From Flavobacterium kingsejongi (GTDB lineage Bacteria; Bacteroidota; Bacteroidia; Flavobacteriales; Flavobacteriaceae), in the NCBI RefSeq assembly GCF_003076475.1, contig NZ_CP020919.1:620001-684000 (forward strand): a DNA stretch of 64,000 bases, read 5' to 3'. The position numbers were made by a program, and so were the translations under genes. The notes below the pieces were generated by a model. That model was not told the DNA's origin. It did no database searches and saw only the letters and a program-made list of their open reading frames with translations. Position 1 is the first letter of the stretch, and each line of letters starts with the position of its first letter. Below are positions 36,407 to 43,933 of this stretch, piece by piece.

Positions 36407-38320
36407 ATGATACTTAAAAAGTTTTATTCCCCGTTTGCTATTTTAGCCATTTTGATCTGCTGTATTTCCTGTAGCAAAGAATCGCATTTCTTCACCTCTA
36501 CCAACAACTCGTATGCCGATAGTGCTTCAATCTATCTCGATAGTGCATATGCAGATTCTCAAATCAAAACGGCACTACCGCTTTACACTATTGCTAAAAA
36601 ATATGCCCAGAAAGCAAATGATAAGAATATCCTTTTTGATATACTATTCAAAAAAACAAATGCTCTGATTGATTCAAGTGATTCTATAGCTGCAAAGCAG
36701 AATCTTGAACTCTACATCCATATGGCCGATAGTAGTTCGGAATTAAGATATGTTTCAAAAGGGAAATTACTATCGGGAAATTTTGATGTCATGATTGGTG
36801 ACCTCAAAAAAGCATCCAAGGAATATTATGATGCTAAACTTGGCTTTGAAAAAGTAGAAGATCATGAAATGTTAATCTATACATTACTAAAAATTGCAAA
36901 TATCCATTACTTCTATAATGACTTTATAGAAATGGAAGATGCCAGTACTGAAGCCTTAAAATATACTAATTCAAAAACTGAAATTAGCTACCTTAAATCC
37001 ATTTATAATTATCTGGGGATATCTTATAAAAAAATATACGATTATAAAATTGCTAAGGACTATTATAAAAAAAATAGACAACTTTCAGAAGACACTATCA
37101 ATAAAGCTATCGCAGACAATAATATTGCTACTGTATACATTGCGGAAAAAAAATACGATAGTGCTGAAATAATCTTAGCTCCACATTTACAAGAAAAAAT
37201 AAAACTTAGCACTATTGCGAAAATAAAAGACAATTATGGTTATGCTCTATATAAACAGGAGAAAAAAGGAGGCTTGGAGCAAATGTTAGAAGCGCTAAAA
37301 ATTCGTCAACAAGATGATGATCAAAACGGTTTGATTGCCGGCAATTTCCATTTGGCAGAATATTATGAAAAATCAGATCGCATACTCGCATTACAATATG
37401 CATTACAATCGTATCAGGCAGCCCAAAGGATAAAAAGTGTAGATGGCAAAATAGAAGCCTTAGACATAATGATCCACAACAATCCAGAAAATGCCTATAC
37501 TTATCACATAGAATATGCTCATCTTAATGATAGTATTAAAGGCGTACGACAAAAAGCCAAAAATGCATTTGCGAAAGCAAAATATGATTTCCAAAAAGAA
37601 AAAATAGAAAAAGAAAGGCAGGAAAAAATGTTCTTAATTACAGTTTCAATTGCGGGTCCACTAATTGTATCCATTATACTATTATCGCTATTTTTAAGTT
37701 ACCGAAAAAACACAAAGCACAAGCAGGAAAAAATCCACGAAAGTTATAAGACCGAAACCCGTCTTTCGAAGAAAGTCCATGACGAATTGGCCAACGACCT
37801 CTTCAATGTGATGAATTTTGCCAGCAACCAGGATTTGGCTGTCGACGAAAAAAAGGAAACCTTATTGCAAAACCTGGAAAATGTCTATAAAAGAACCCGA
37901 AATATCTCCCGGGAAAACAGTACCATCGATACCGGTGAAGCCTTTGCGGCTAACCTGAAAAGTATGATTTCAGAATACAACACTCCGGAACGCAATGTGC
38001 TGATTAATGGAATCGATAGCATTCCATGGAACGAAATTGAAGAAAATAAAAAGATCATTACCTTCCGTGTCCTCCAGGAATTGATGGTCAACATGAAAAA
38101 ATACAGCCAGGCTACGCTTACTGTGATTGGATTTAAAAACATAGACAAAAAAATCCAGGTTAATTATTCTGATAATGGCGTGGGAATGGACGCTGACGCA
38201 CTTTCCCGAAAAAATGGATTGCGGAATGTGGAAAACCGTATAGAATCCATTGGCGGAACTTTTACTTTTGACCCTGTACCCCCAAAAGGACTTAAAGTTT
38301 CATTTGTTTATCCTATTTAA
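36407..38320 (+). CDS. TPR sensor histidine kinase (NarL-system type)
   Basis: A 637-residue kinase. The N-terminus is lipoprotein- or signal-like (ILAILICCISCSKESHFF). Several TPR-like helical repeats (about 60-390) form an extracytoplasmic sensor. One TM helix (FLITVSIAGPLIVSIILLSL, about 407-428) is followed by a HisKA_3-like phosphoacceptor KKVHDELANDLFNVMNFAS and a HATPase_c domain with YSDNGVGMD and KNGLRNVENRIESIGGTF. It is coupled to the response regulator 6 bp downstream. The signal is unknown. Confidence 0.88.
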   Translation: MILKKFYSPFAILAILICCISCSKESHFFTSTNNSYADSASIYLDSAYADSQIKTALPLYTIAKKYAQKANDKNILFDILFKKTNALIDSSDSIAAKQNLELYIHMADSSSELRYVSKGKLLSGNFDVMIGDLKKASKEYYDAKLGFEKVEDHEMLIYTLLKIANIHYFYNDFIEMEDASTEALKYTNSKTEISYLKSIYNYLGISYKKIYDYKIAKDYYKKNRQLSEDTINKAIADNNIATVYIAEKKYDSAEIILAPHLQEKIKLSTIAKIKDNYGYALYKQEKKGGLEQMLEALKIRQQDDDQNGLIAGNFHLAEYYEKSDRILALQYALQSYQAAQRIKSVDGKIEALDIMIHNNPENAYTYHIEYAHLNDSIKGVRQKAKNAFAKAKYDFQKEKIEKERQEKMFLITVSIAGPLIVSIILLSLFLSYRKNTKHKQEKIHESYKTETRLSKKVHDELANDLFNVMNFASNQDLAVDEKKETLLQNLENVYKRTRNISRENSTIDTGEAFAANLKSMISEYNTPERNVLINGIDSIPWNEIEENKKIITFRVLQELMVNMKKYSQATLTVIGFKNIDKKIQVNYSDNGVGMDADALSRKNGLRNVENRIESIGGTFTFDPVPPKGLKVSFVYPI

Positions 38321-38326
38321 AAAACT

Positions 38327-38995
38327 ATGTTTAAAAAAATTCTAATCAACGAAGACATTGACAGCCTAAGCCTCGGATTGAAAACGGTTTTAGAAAAACT
38401 CTATTCCATTGAAATCCATCAGGCGAAATACTGCGATGAAGCCTACAATAAAATCAGGAAAGCGGTATTGGATCAGGAACCTTTCGATCTGCTAATCAGC
38501 GATCTTTCTTTTAAACCCGATCACCGGGATACCAAACTGGCTTCGGGAGAAGCACTGATTGAAAAATTACAGGAAACCCATCCACAGCTAAAAGTGATTG
38601 CCTACTCTATTGAAGACCGTAAATATAGAATCAAATCTTTATTTGACGATCTGCATATCTGCGGTTATGTATGCAAAGGGCGTGACAGTTCTGATGAGAT
38701 CATCAAAGCGATCAACCTGCTGGCTGCGGGTGAAAAACGTTATATCTCTCCAAGCCTGTCTCATATCCTACTGGACAATTCGGTTTTGGAAATCGACGAA
38801 CATGATATCGACATCGTAAAACACCTGTCAAGCGGACTCAGTAATGAGGAAATCAGTGGCGAATTCAAAAAGCAGCAAAAAAGTGCGACCAGCGTCAGCA
38901 GTATCGAAAAAAGAATCAATAAGCTTAAAATTTATTTTAAAGCCCGTAATACCAATCACCTGATCAGTATTGCTAAAGACATGGGGTTAATCTAA
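38327..38995 (+). CDS. Response regulator, receiver plus LuxR-like HTH
   Basis: A 222-residue regulator, 6 bp after its sensor kinase. Receiver domain with acidic pair E9/D10 and phospho-acceptor D59 in DLLISDLSF, Lys in YVCKGRD. The C-terminal half (IDEHDIDIVKHLSSGLSNEE ... IEKRINKLKIYFKARNTNHL) has LuxR/NarL-type HTH spacing, though with a longer insert (KKQQKSATSVSS) than usual. It likely controls genes in response to the TPR kinase. A terminator follows. Confidence 0.87.
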   Translation: MFKKILINEDIDSLSLGLKTVLEKLYSIEIHQAKYCDEAYNKIRKAVLDQEPFDLLISDLSFKPDHRDTKLASGEALIEKLQETHPQLKVIAYSIEDRKYRIKSLFDDLHICGYVCKGRDSSDEIIKAINLLAAGEKRYISPSLSHILLDNSVLEIDEHDIDIVKHLSSGLSNEEISGEFKKQQKSATSVSSIEKRINKLKIYFKARNTNHLISIAKDMGLI

Positions 38996-39016
38996 TCCAA
39001 TTCCCCTTTGTGTATT

Positions 39017-39044
39017 ATAAACCGGCTTCTAAGCCGGTTTTTTT
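39017..39044 (+). terminator. Intrinsic terminator after the two-component system
   Basis: AAACCGGCTT pairs with AAGCCGGTTT over a short loop and is followed by T's, 22 bp after the response regulator stop. Confidence 0.85.
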
Positions 39045-39114
39045 ATGCCTGGCTGTATGGAAAACCGTAAGGAAAGCGACTACAAAGCTTTTAGGTTTGC
39101 TCAAAAAACAAATT

Positions 39115-39402
39115 ATGCCCGCTTACGTCGAAATACGCTGTATCCACACAGCACAAAACGTTACGATCCCCAATAGGATTCTTGGTATTGGTGGTCTTAC
39201 TGCAGAAGGCCATATCTGGACCTTGTCCCTGGAAGCCGCGATCGAAAAAATCAAGTCCAGGGAAAACCGGTTCTTTATCCGCCACAATAATCGTCAGGTG
39301 AATGTCTGGATTACCAACAGCCCGGAAGGCAAATTCTATCTCAGGACAGTCCTGGACACAGCTGCCAATCACTTGTTATTAACCCTACCCGAAGGCCCTT
39401 AA
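39115..39402 (+). CDS. DUF3892 domain protein
   Basis: I start at ATG 39115 (MPAYVEIRCIHTAQNVTIPN, 95 residues). The upstream in-frame ATG at 39010 would begin inside the terminator stem. The pattern RILGIGGLTAEGHIWTLSLE and NRFFIRHNNRQVNVWI, YLRTVLDTAANHLLLTLPE matches the small DUF3892 family. Function is unknown. The leader has the motif GGAAAACCGTAAGGA shared with two other spacers nearby. Confidence 0.75.
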   Translation: MPAYVEIRCIHTAQNVTIPNRILGIGGLTAEGHIWTLSLEAAIEKIKSRENRFFIRHNNRQVNVWITNSPEGKFYLRTVLDTAANHLLLTLPEGP

Positions 39403-39427
39403 TATTTTTCACCTTACTCCCACTACT

Positions 39428-39856
39428 ATGATTTTTCCCTTTTTAAAAAAACAGCTTTTACGCTACAGTACACTACTCTGTACCCTTTTAAGTTTTGCCG
39501 CCTGCAGGCATGCTTCTCAAGAGCCACCACAACTGGAGGTTGTTCCTTTCCTCCAAAAACATTCGCCACAAAATCCTGTCATTCACGACACCAAAACCTA
39601 TCATACCGATAGCACGTACAAATACAAATTCAGAACGGGCGTACCCAATCATTACCAGTACAATTATGATGTCTTTGGTACGGATGAAAATGGGACAGCC
39701 GTTACCGGAAATATCAGTACAGAAGGTAAATATGGCAATGGCCGTGTCCAGGATAGCCTGGGCATTATATCACTCATTACCACAGAATGGGTCGGCCATG
39801 GTAAAATCCGGGCAGAAGATGCAACCGGAAAAGTATATGAGTTGCAGACCGAATAG
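39428..39856 (+). CDS. Lipoprotein of unknown function
   Basis: A 142-residue protein with a lipoprotein signal (LLRYSTLLCTLLSFAACRHA; lipobox FAAC). The mature part has YKYKFRTGVPNHYQYNYDV and GKYGNGRVQDSLGIISLITT, a beta-rich pattern around YDVFGTDENGTAVTGNIST, then WVGHGKIRAEDATGKVYEL. It resembles small Bacteroidetes lipoproteins with a single compact beta domain. No function assigned. Confidence 0.7.
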   Translation: MIFPFLKKQLLRYSTLLCTLLSFAACRHASQEPPQLEVVPFLQKHSPQNPVIHDTKTYHTDSTYKYKFRTGVPNHYQYNYDVFGTDENGTAVTGNISTEGKYGNGRVQDSLGIISLITTEWVGHGKIRAEDATGKVYELQTE

Positions 39857-39869
39857 CCTACCATATCCT

Positions 39870-39912
39870 TAAAAGCCGCCCTTGTGCCAAACCGTAAGGA
39901 CAGGCGGCTTAC
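39870..39912 (+). terminator. Hairpin terminator carrying the AAACCGTAAGGA motif
   Basis: AAGCCGCC (39873-39880) pairs with GGCGGCTT (39905-39911 region) around a loop that contains CCAAACCGTAAGGA. It ends the lipoprotein gene. The tail is poor in T, so termination is likely but not certain. Confidence 0.55.
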
Positions 39913-39952
39913 ATACTATAGTTTTGAAGTATAAATTTAAAATTTAAATATT

Positions 39953-40159
39953 ATGAAAAATTATTATGTAAACACCAAAGCACAGTCCAACGGCGACCAT
40001 GAAGTCCACACCGAAGATTGTAGCTATCTGCCCAGCACAGCGAACCAAAAATCTTTGGGAAAATTTTCCAACTGTAAAGATGCGGTCACTGAAGCTAAAA
40101 AAACGTATACGCAATCGAATGGGTGTAAAACCTGTTGTCCCGACTGCCATACGAACTAA
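39953..40159 (+). CDS. Small cysteine-rich conserved protein
   Basis: A 68-residue protein without a signal peptide. It starts MKNYYVNTKAQSNGDHEVHT and contains EDCSYLP, a mid Cys in FSNCKDAV and a terminal CKTCCPDCHTN. The His/Cys pattern (HxxH-type start, CxxCCxxCH end) suggests metal binding. This is a widespread small family of unknown function. It is monocistronic between two small exported proteins. Confidence 0.7.
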   Translation: MKNYYVNTKAQSNGDHEVHTEDCSYLPSTANQKSLGKFSNCKDAVTEAKKTYTQSNGCKTCCPDCHTN

Positions 40160-40255
40160 ATAAAACTTTTTCAAGATGGTTCCCGGTTTATTCGGGGATC
40201 ATTTTTCACTTAAAGTCGATACTCTCTTTTCTTTTTAATTTCAAAATAATTTAGC

Positions 40256-40735
40256 ATGCAAAAAGCACTACTATCCCTTCTATTCCTATACCTGCCACTA
40301 AGTGGAATCGCCCAACAGACCAACACTAAATTACTGGCTTCCTGCTGTGAAACAAAAGTCGGGAAGTGTACCGGCTCTGCCAGTTGCACTGCCTGTAAAA
40401 ACTGCTCGCGTTGCGCGTATTGTTCCAATGGTGGCAGCTGTGGCGTTTGCACTAAAAGGGCCGAAATTCAAACTTTTGTCCCTAAAACATCCACAAAAAA
40501 TAGTTCCCTACATATTACTACCACCGAAAAAACGACTACCAGCAATCATTTATTTTATGCTGCAAATACAGCACTGAATCTTAGAAAAGAACCTGTAGCC
40601 ACTTCTGCTGTGGTGGAAATCGTAAAACGAAATGACAGGCTGATCCATCTTGCCTCTACGAAAGATTGGGTAAAAGTAAGAGTCGAAGAGTCTGGAAATG
40701 TGGGTTATGTCCCTAAAAAATTCCTGATCAACTAA
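40256..40735 (+). CDS. Exported protein with Cys-rich segment and SH3-like domain
   Basis: A 159-residue protein. Signal peptide ending SGIAQQ; then a Cys-rich stretch (about residues 28-63: SCCETKVGKCTGSASCTACK and the following CSRCAYCSNGGSCGVC). A C-terminal bacterial SH3 domain begins AANTALNLRKEPVATSAVVE and ends NVGYVPKKFLIN. The SH3 part is probably a peptidoglycan- or partner-binding module. The Cys-rich part may bind metal or form disulfides. Confidence 0.78.
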   Translation: MQKALLSLLFLYLPLSGIAQQTNTKLLASCCETKVGKCTGSASCTACKNCSRCAYCSNGGSCGVCTKRAEIQTFVPKTSTKNSSLHITTTEKTTTSNHLFYAANTALNLRKEPVATSAVVEIVKRNDRLIHLASTKDWVKVRVEESGNVGYVPKKFLIN

Positions 40736-40750
40736 AAAAAGAGGTGTTTA

Positions 40751-40778
40751 CGGAAAACCGTAAGGATATGGTTTTCCG
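40751..40778 (+). repeat. Hairpin with the AAACCGTAAGGA motif, upstream of the membrane protein
   Basis: CGGAAAACC (40751-40759) pairs perfectly with GGTTTTCCG (40770-40778). The loop and left arm contain the shared word AAACCGTAAGGA, found also at 39059-39073 and 39887-39900. It lies between the SH3 gene stop and ATG 40797. Confidence 0.6.
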
Positions 40779-40796
40779 CAGTTGTAGGTTTGACCT

Positions 40797-41330
40797 ATGA
40801 AACAGAAGACATTACATAGTCAATTTATTCTTGGACATCTCTCACCCTTATTTATAGGTGGTATGATTTATATACTTTTTAGAAAGTCCAGCTTGATAAT
40901 GTTTTCATGGATTGATAACGTTGAAATCCAACAGGAAATAAATAGTCTCAGAAATCACCGTTTGTACTTTCAAAATAAAATGCCCGAATGGATCATGTTT
41001 TCATTACCAGATGGCTTTTGTGTATTCTCCTATATGAACTTGATGTTTTTGCTTTGGAACAATCAAATGAATATCAAAAATAGCTTTTGGTTGCTGATTA
41101 TTCCAATAGTTGCAATCTTGTCAGAACTCGAACAGCTGATTACTCTAATTCCTGAAACATTCTACATGAAAGATCTCGTAATGTATGTTATAGGAGGTTC
41201 CATCCCTTTTTACTTTATAAAAAAACAATATCCCATAATTTCAAAATATCATGAAAATAAAAACACAACATCTGATTTAGTTTTTAATTCTCGGTGGCAT
41301 CCTCTTTTTTGCATATGGAAGCAACGATGA
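40797..41330 (+). CDS. Polytopic membrane protein of unknown function
   Basis: A 177-residue protein with about four transmembrane segments (FILGHLSPLFIGGMIYILF, the CVFSYMNLMFLLW region, SFWLLIIPIVAILSELEQLI and LVMYVIGGSIPFYFI). The helix pattern is loosely VanZ-like, but the motif is not certain. Its last 27 codons overlap the start of the broken gene that follows, in another frame. That long overlap is unusual and may mean its own 3' end is altered. Confidence 0.6.
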   Translation: MKQKTLHSQFILGHLSPLFIGGMIYILFRKSSLIMFSWIDNVEIQQEINSLRNHRLYFQNKMPEWIMFSLPDGFCVFSYMNLMFLLWNNQMNIKNSFWLLIIPIVAILSELEQLITLIPETFYMKDLVMYVIGGSIPFYFIKKQYPIISKYHENKNTTSDLVFNSRWHPLFCIWKQR

Positions 41331-41544
41331 TAAAAACACAAGACTGAAGGAGATACAAAGTGTAACACCTATAGCTATTGAAGAGCAAGATATACAACCT
41401 AATGATGATCATATCATAGAATCAGCAAAAGAATTTAAATCCAATTTCAACTCTCTTATGGTTGAAACGAAAAGCGGGTTAAGGATAAAAGAACTAATAA
41501 AAAAAACAGGAGTTGTAAACAATACTATTCAATTTCTACTCAAT

Positions 41545-42462
41545 GAAGTGATTTAAACTTTTTTTAGAATTAAAAAAGGGTTGTCGATATTTGTGTCGCT
41601 AAACATACAATTATCAAAACCAACCCTTTATGTACAGTGTACTTGACAAAGATACAATAGAATTGGAAATTGTTGCATATATACCTAAAGCCCGTCGTGG
41701 ATTTCCTGTAACAGTTCCATTATCAGAAGTGATAAATGCTATACTCTACAAACTTAAAACGGGCCTTCAATGGCATCAGCTACCCATTAGGGCTCTTTTT
41801 GAAAATAAGGTTATAAGTTGGCAATCTGTTTACTATCACTATCGCAAGTGGAGTCTTTGCGGTTTCTGGAAAGCTTGTTGGATTAAATTCCTTAGCCGTC
41901 ATCACTCAAAACTTGACCTTTCCAGTGTGGATTTGGACGGAAGCCATACTCCTGCTATCCGAGGCGGTGAACAGGTTGACTATCAAGGTCGGAAGAAGCG
42001 AAAAACAACTAATTCACTCTATCTAACCGATAGGCAAGGCTTGCCATTAGCAATGTCAGAACCTCTTGCGGGAAACCACAACGACCTGTATAATATTGAG
42101 GTTCAGTTTGAAGACATTACAGCAACATTAGAACAAGCCAATATTTCTGTAGATGGATTGTTCCTCAATGCAGACGCAGGTTTTGACTCTAAAGACTTAA
42201 GAAAAGCATGTTCAGATAAGAACATTCAAGCTAATATCTGTTTTAACAAACGTAACGGTCATAGTGAGAGGGATGAATATTTTGATGAGCAACTCTATAA
42301 GCAGAGATATACAATCGAACGCACAAATGCCTGGTTAGATGGGTTTAGGTCAATCTTAAATAGATATGACACAACAACTGAATCTTGGAAAGGATTCAAT
42401 TATATAGCATTTATAGTAATAGCATCAAAAAAATTTAAAAAGGAAAAAGTTTAAACCACTTC
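41545..42462 (+). mobile_element. Complete 918-bp IS5-family insertion sequence
   Basis: Ends begin GAAGTGATTTAAACTTTTTT on the left and, reverse-complemented, GAAGTGGTTTAAACTTTTTC on the right, so near-perfect terminal inverted repeats. It is flanked by AAT (41542-41544 and 42463-42465). A 3-bp ANT duplication fits the ISL2-type subgroup of IS5. Because the target is symmetric (TCAATGA on both sides), a 7-bp duplication with shorter repeats is equally possible. It carries one transposase gene. Confidence 0.9.
41630..42454 (+). CDS. IS5-family transposase
   Basis: A 274-residue single-frame DDE transposase. N-terminal DUF4096-like region (LSEVINAILYKLKTGLQWHQ). Catalytic motifs are SVDLDGSHTP (first D), NADAGFDSKDLRK (second D) and the YREK-like RYTIERTNAWLDGFRSILNR (E). 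Its stop lies in the right terminal repeat. The element looks intact and could be active. Confidence 0.93.
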   Translation: MYSVLDKDTIELEIVAYIPKARRGFPVTVPLSEVINAILYKLKTGLQWHQLPIRALFENKVISWQSVYYHYRKWSLCGFWKACWIKFLSRHHSKLDLSSVDLDGSHTPAIRGGEQVDYQGRKKRKTTNSLYLTDRQGLPLAMSEPLAGNHNDLYNIEVQFEDITATLEQANISVDGLFLNADAGFDSKDLRKACSDKNIQANICFNKRNGHSERDEYFDEQLYKQRYTIERTNAWLDGFRSILNRYDTTTESWKGFNYIAFIVIASKKFKKEKV

Positions 42463-42802
42463 AATGATAAAATCGCAATAATGGTTCAGTTAAATAAAGA
42501 AGATGATAGCGTAAGAAGTATTATGATGCTTGCCCAAGGTGATGGTAGTTTACAATCAGGAGTTGACATAATAATAACTATTACCGGTATAATAGCGGGA
42601 TTAGACCCTTCTTTAGCTCCTAATGGAAGAGGAGAAATAATGCAAAAAATTGGTCTACTTGAAGGTGAAAAAATAAATAATATGGAAGGTGAAACTATTA
42701 AAAATGGAATTAAATACTCCATTACATCCAGTCAAGAAATTGGAATTTTATTCGCTGCTTCCAAACCTTAAAATAAAAACTATCTAATAATAATACTCTC
42801 CT

Positions 42803-43891
42803 ATGGACTTTAAAAATCAAATCAAAATGCTGGGCGAACGGGTGGCCAAACTCAAAGACCAGGTACATACTGAAGAAGCGACAAAAAATGCTTTTATCAT
42901 GCCATTCATCAAGGAACTGGGCTATGATGTATTCAATCCTTTCGAAGTAACCCCCGAATTAGTTGCGGATGTGGGAATCAAACAAGGGGAAAAAATCGAT
43001 TATGCTATCATGGAAAAAGGGGAACCGATTATCCTGATTGAGTGCAAACACCATGCTGCTCCACTGAATGTCAATAATGCCTCCCAACTGTTCCGGTATT
43101 TCCATACGACCAAAGCCAAATTTTCCATCCTGACCAACGGCATCGAATACCGGTTTTATACCGATCTGGTAGAAGTCAATAAAATGGATGAAAAACCATT
43201 TTTTGCTTTTGACATTACCGATATCAAAGACAATCAAATCGAGGAACTAAAGAAATTTCATAAAGCGCATTACGATTTTGAAAATATTGTTACGACTGCC
43301 AGTGACCTCAAGTATACATTCGAATTAAAGAAACTAATCGAATCTGAATTTACGAATCCCGGAACTGATTTTGTCAAGCATTTTGCCAAACAGGTTTATC
43401 CCGGAATGATTACGGCCAAAATACTCGAGCAGTTTACCAGCCTGACCAAAAAATCCCTACAGCAATATATCAGTGACCTGATTACCGACAGGCTAAAATC
43501 GGCATTGACAAAAGAGGATGCTGTGACCAAAGAACAGGATGCCGCACTTTCGGAACCAGTAAAAGAAGATGCTTCCGGTATTGTTACCACAGAAGAAGAA
43601 CTGGAAGGTTTTATGATTGTCAAAACCATACTGCGCCAGAAATTCCCTGCCACCCGGATTGCCTATCGGGATGCACTCTCCTATTTCGCCATACTGCTGG
43701 ACAACAACAATCGTAAAACAATTTGCAGACTTTATTTTAACGGGACCAAAAAGTATATCGCCATACTGGACGAACAGAAAAAAGAAGTAAAATCCGAGAT
43801 TGCTTCCCTGGATGATCTTTTTAATTTCTCCGAAGCATTATTACAAACGGTGGCCAACTACGACAAAAAAGAAACCGTACCCCAGGAGTAA
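42803..43891 (+). CDS. Stand-alone HsdR-N-type nuclease domain protein, head of the Ter-type operon
   Basis: A 362-residue cytoplasmic protein. N-terminal type I restriction HsdR-N-like domain with TEEATKNAFIMPFIKELGYD, EKIDYAIMEKGEP and ILIECKHHAAPL, the D..ExK nuclease core, then SQLFRYFHTTKAKFSILTNG. There is no helicase, methylase or specificity gene nearby, so it is not a type I restriction system. The C-terminal half has an acidic linker (KEDAVTKEQDAALSEPVKED) and a second domain (RIAYRDALSYFAILLDNNNR). It is the first of eleven same-strand genes with gaps of 4-42 bp. Confidence 0.85.
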   Translation: MDFKNQIKMLGERVAKLKDQVHTEEATKNAFIMPFIKELGYDVFNPFEVTPELVADVGIKQGEKIDYAIMEKGEPIILIECKHHAAPLNVNNASQLFRYFHTTKAKFSILTNGIEYRFYTDLVEVNKMDEKPFFAFDITDIKDNQIEELKKFHKAHYDFENIVTTASDLKYTFELKKLIESEFTNPGTDFVKHFAKQVYPGMITAKILEQFTSLTKKSLQQYISDLITDRLKSALTKEDAVTKEQDAALSEPVKEDASGIVTTEEELEGFMIVKTILRQKFPATRIAYRDALSYFAILLDNNNRKTICRLYFNGTKKYIAILDEQKKEVKSEIASLDDLFNFSEALLQTVANYDKKETVPQE

Positions 43892-43933
43892 AGCACAACT
43901 ACTCTAATTCACACCTTACTAAAATCTAAAATA

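Larger units (their letters stand above)
41251..42771 (+). pseudogene. Exported-protein gene broken by a nonsense codon and an IS5-like insertion
   Basis: Starts ATG 41251 as MKIKTQHLI, then TAG at 41278-41280, then continues in frame as FLILGGILFFAYGSNDDKN. The stop lies inside a signal peptide and could come from one TTG-to-TAG change. The frame continues to NNTIQFLLN, where the IS enters at 41545. Removing the IS and one AAT copy joins LLN to DKIAIMVQLNKEDDS in the same frame, through to the stop at 42769-42771. The host protein is an unknown exported protein whose tail includes GDGSLQSGVDIIITITGIIA. Two independent lesions show it is dead; the tail (ATG 42481) might still be translated. 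Confidence 0.8.
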
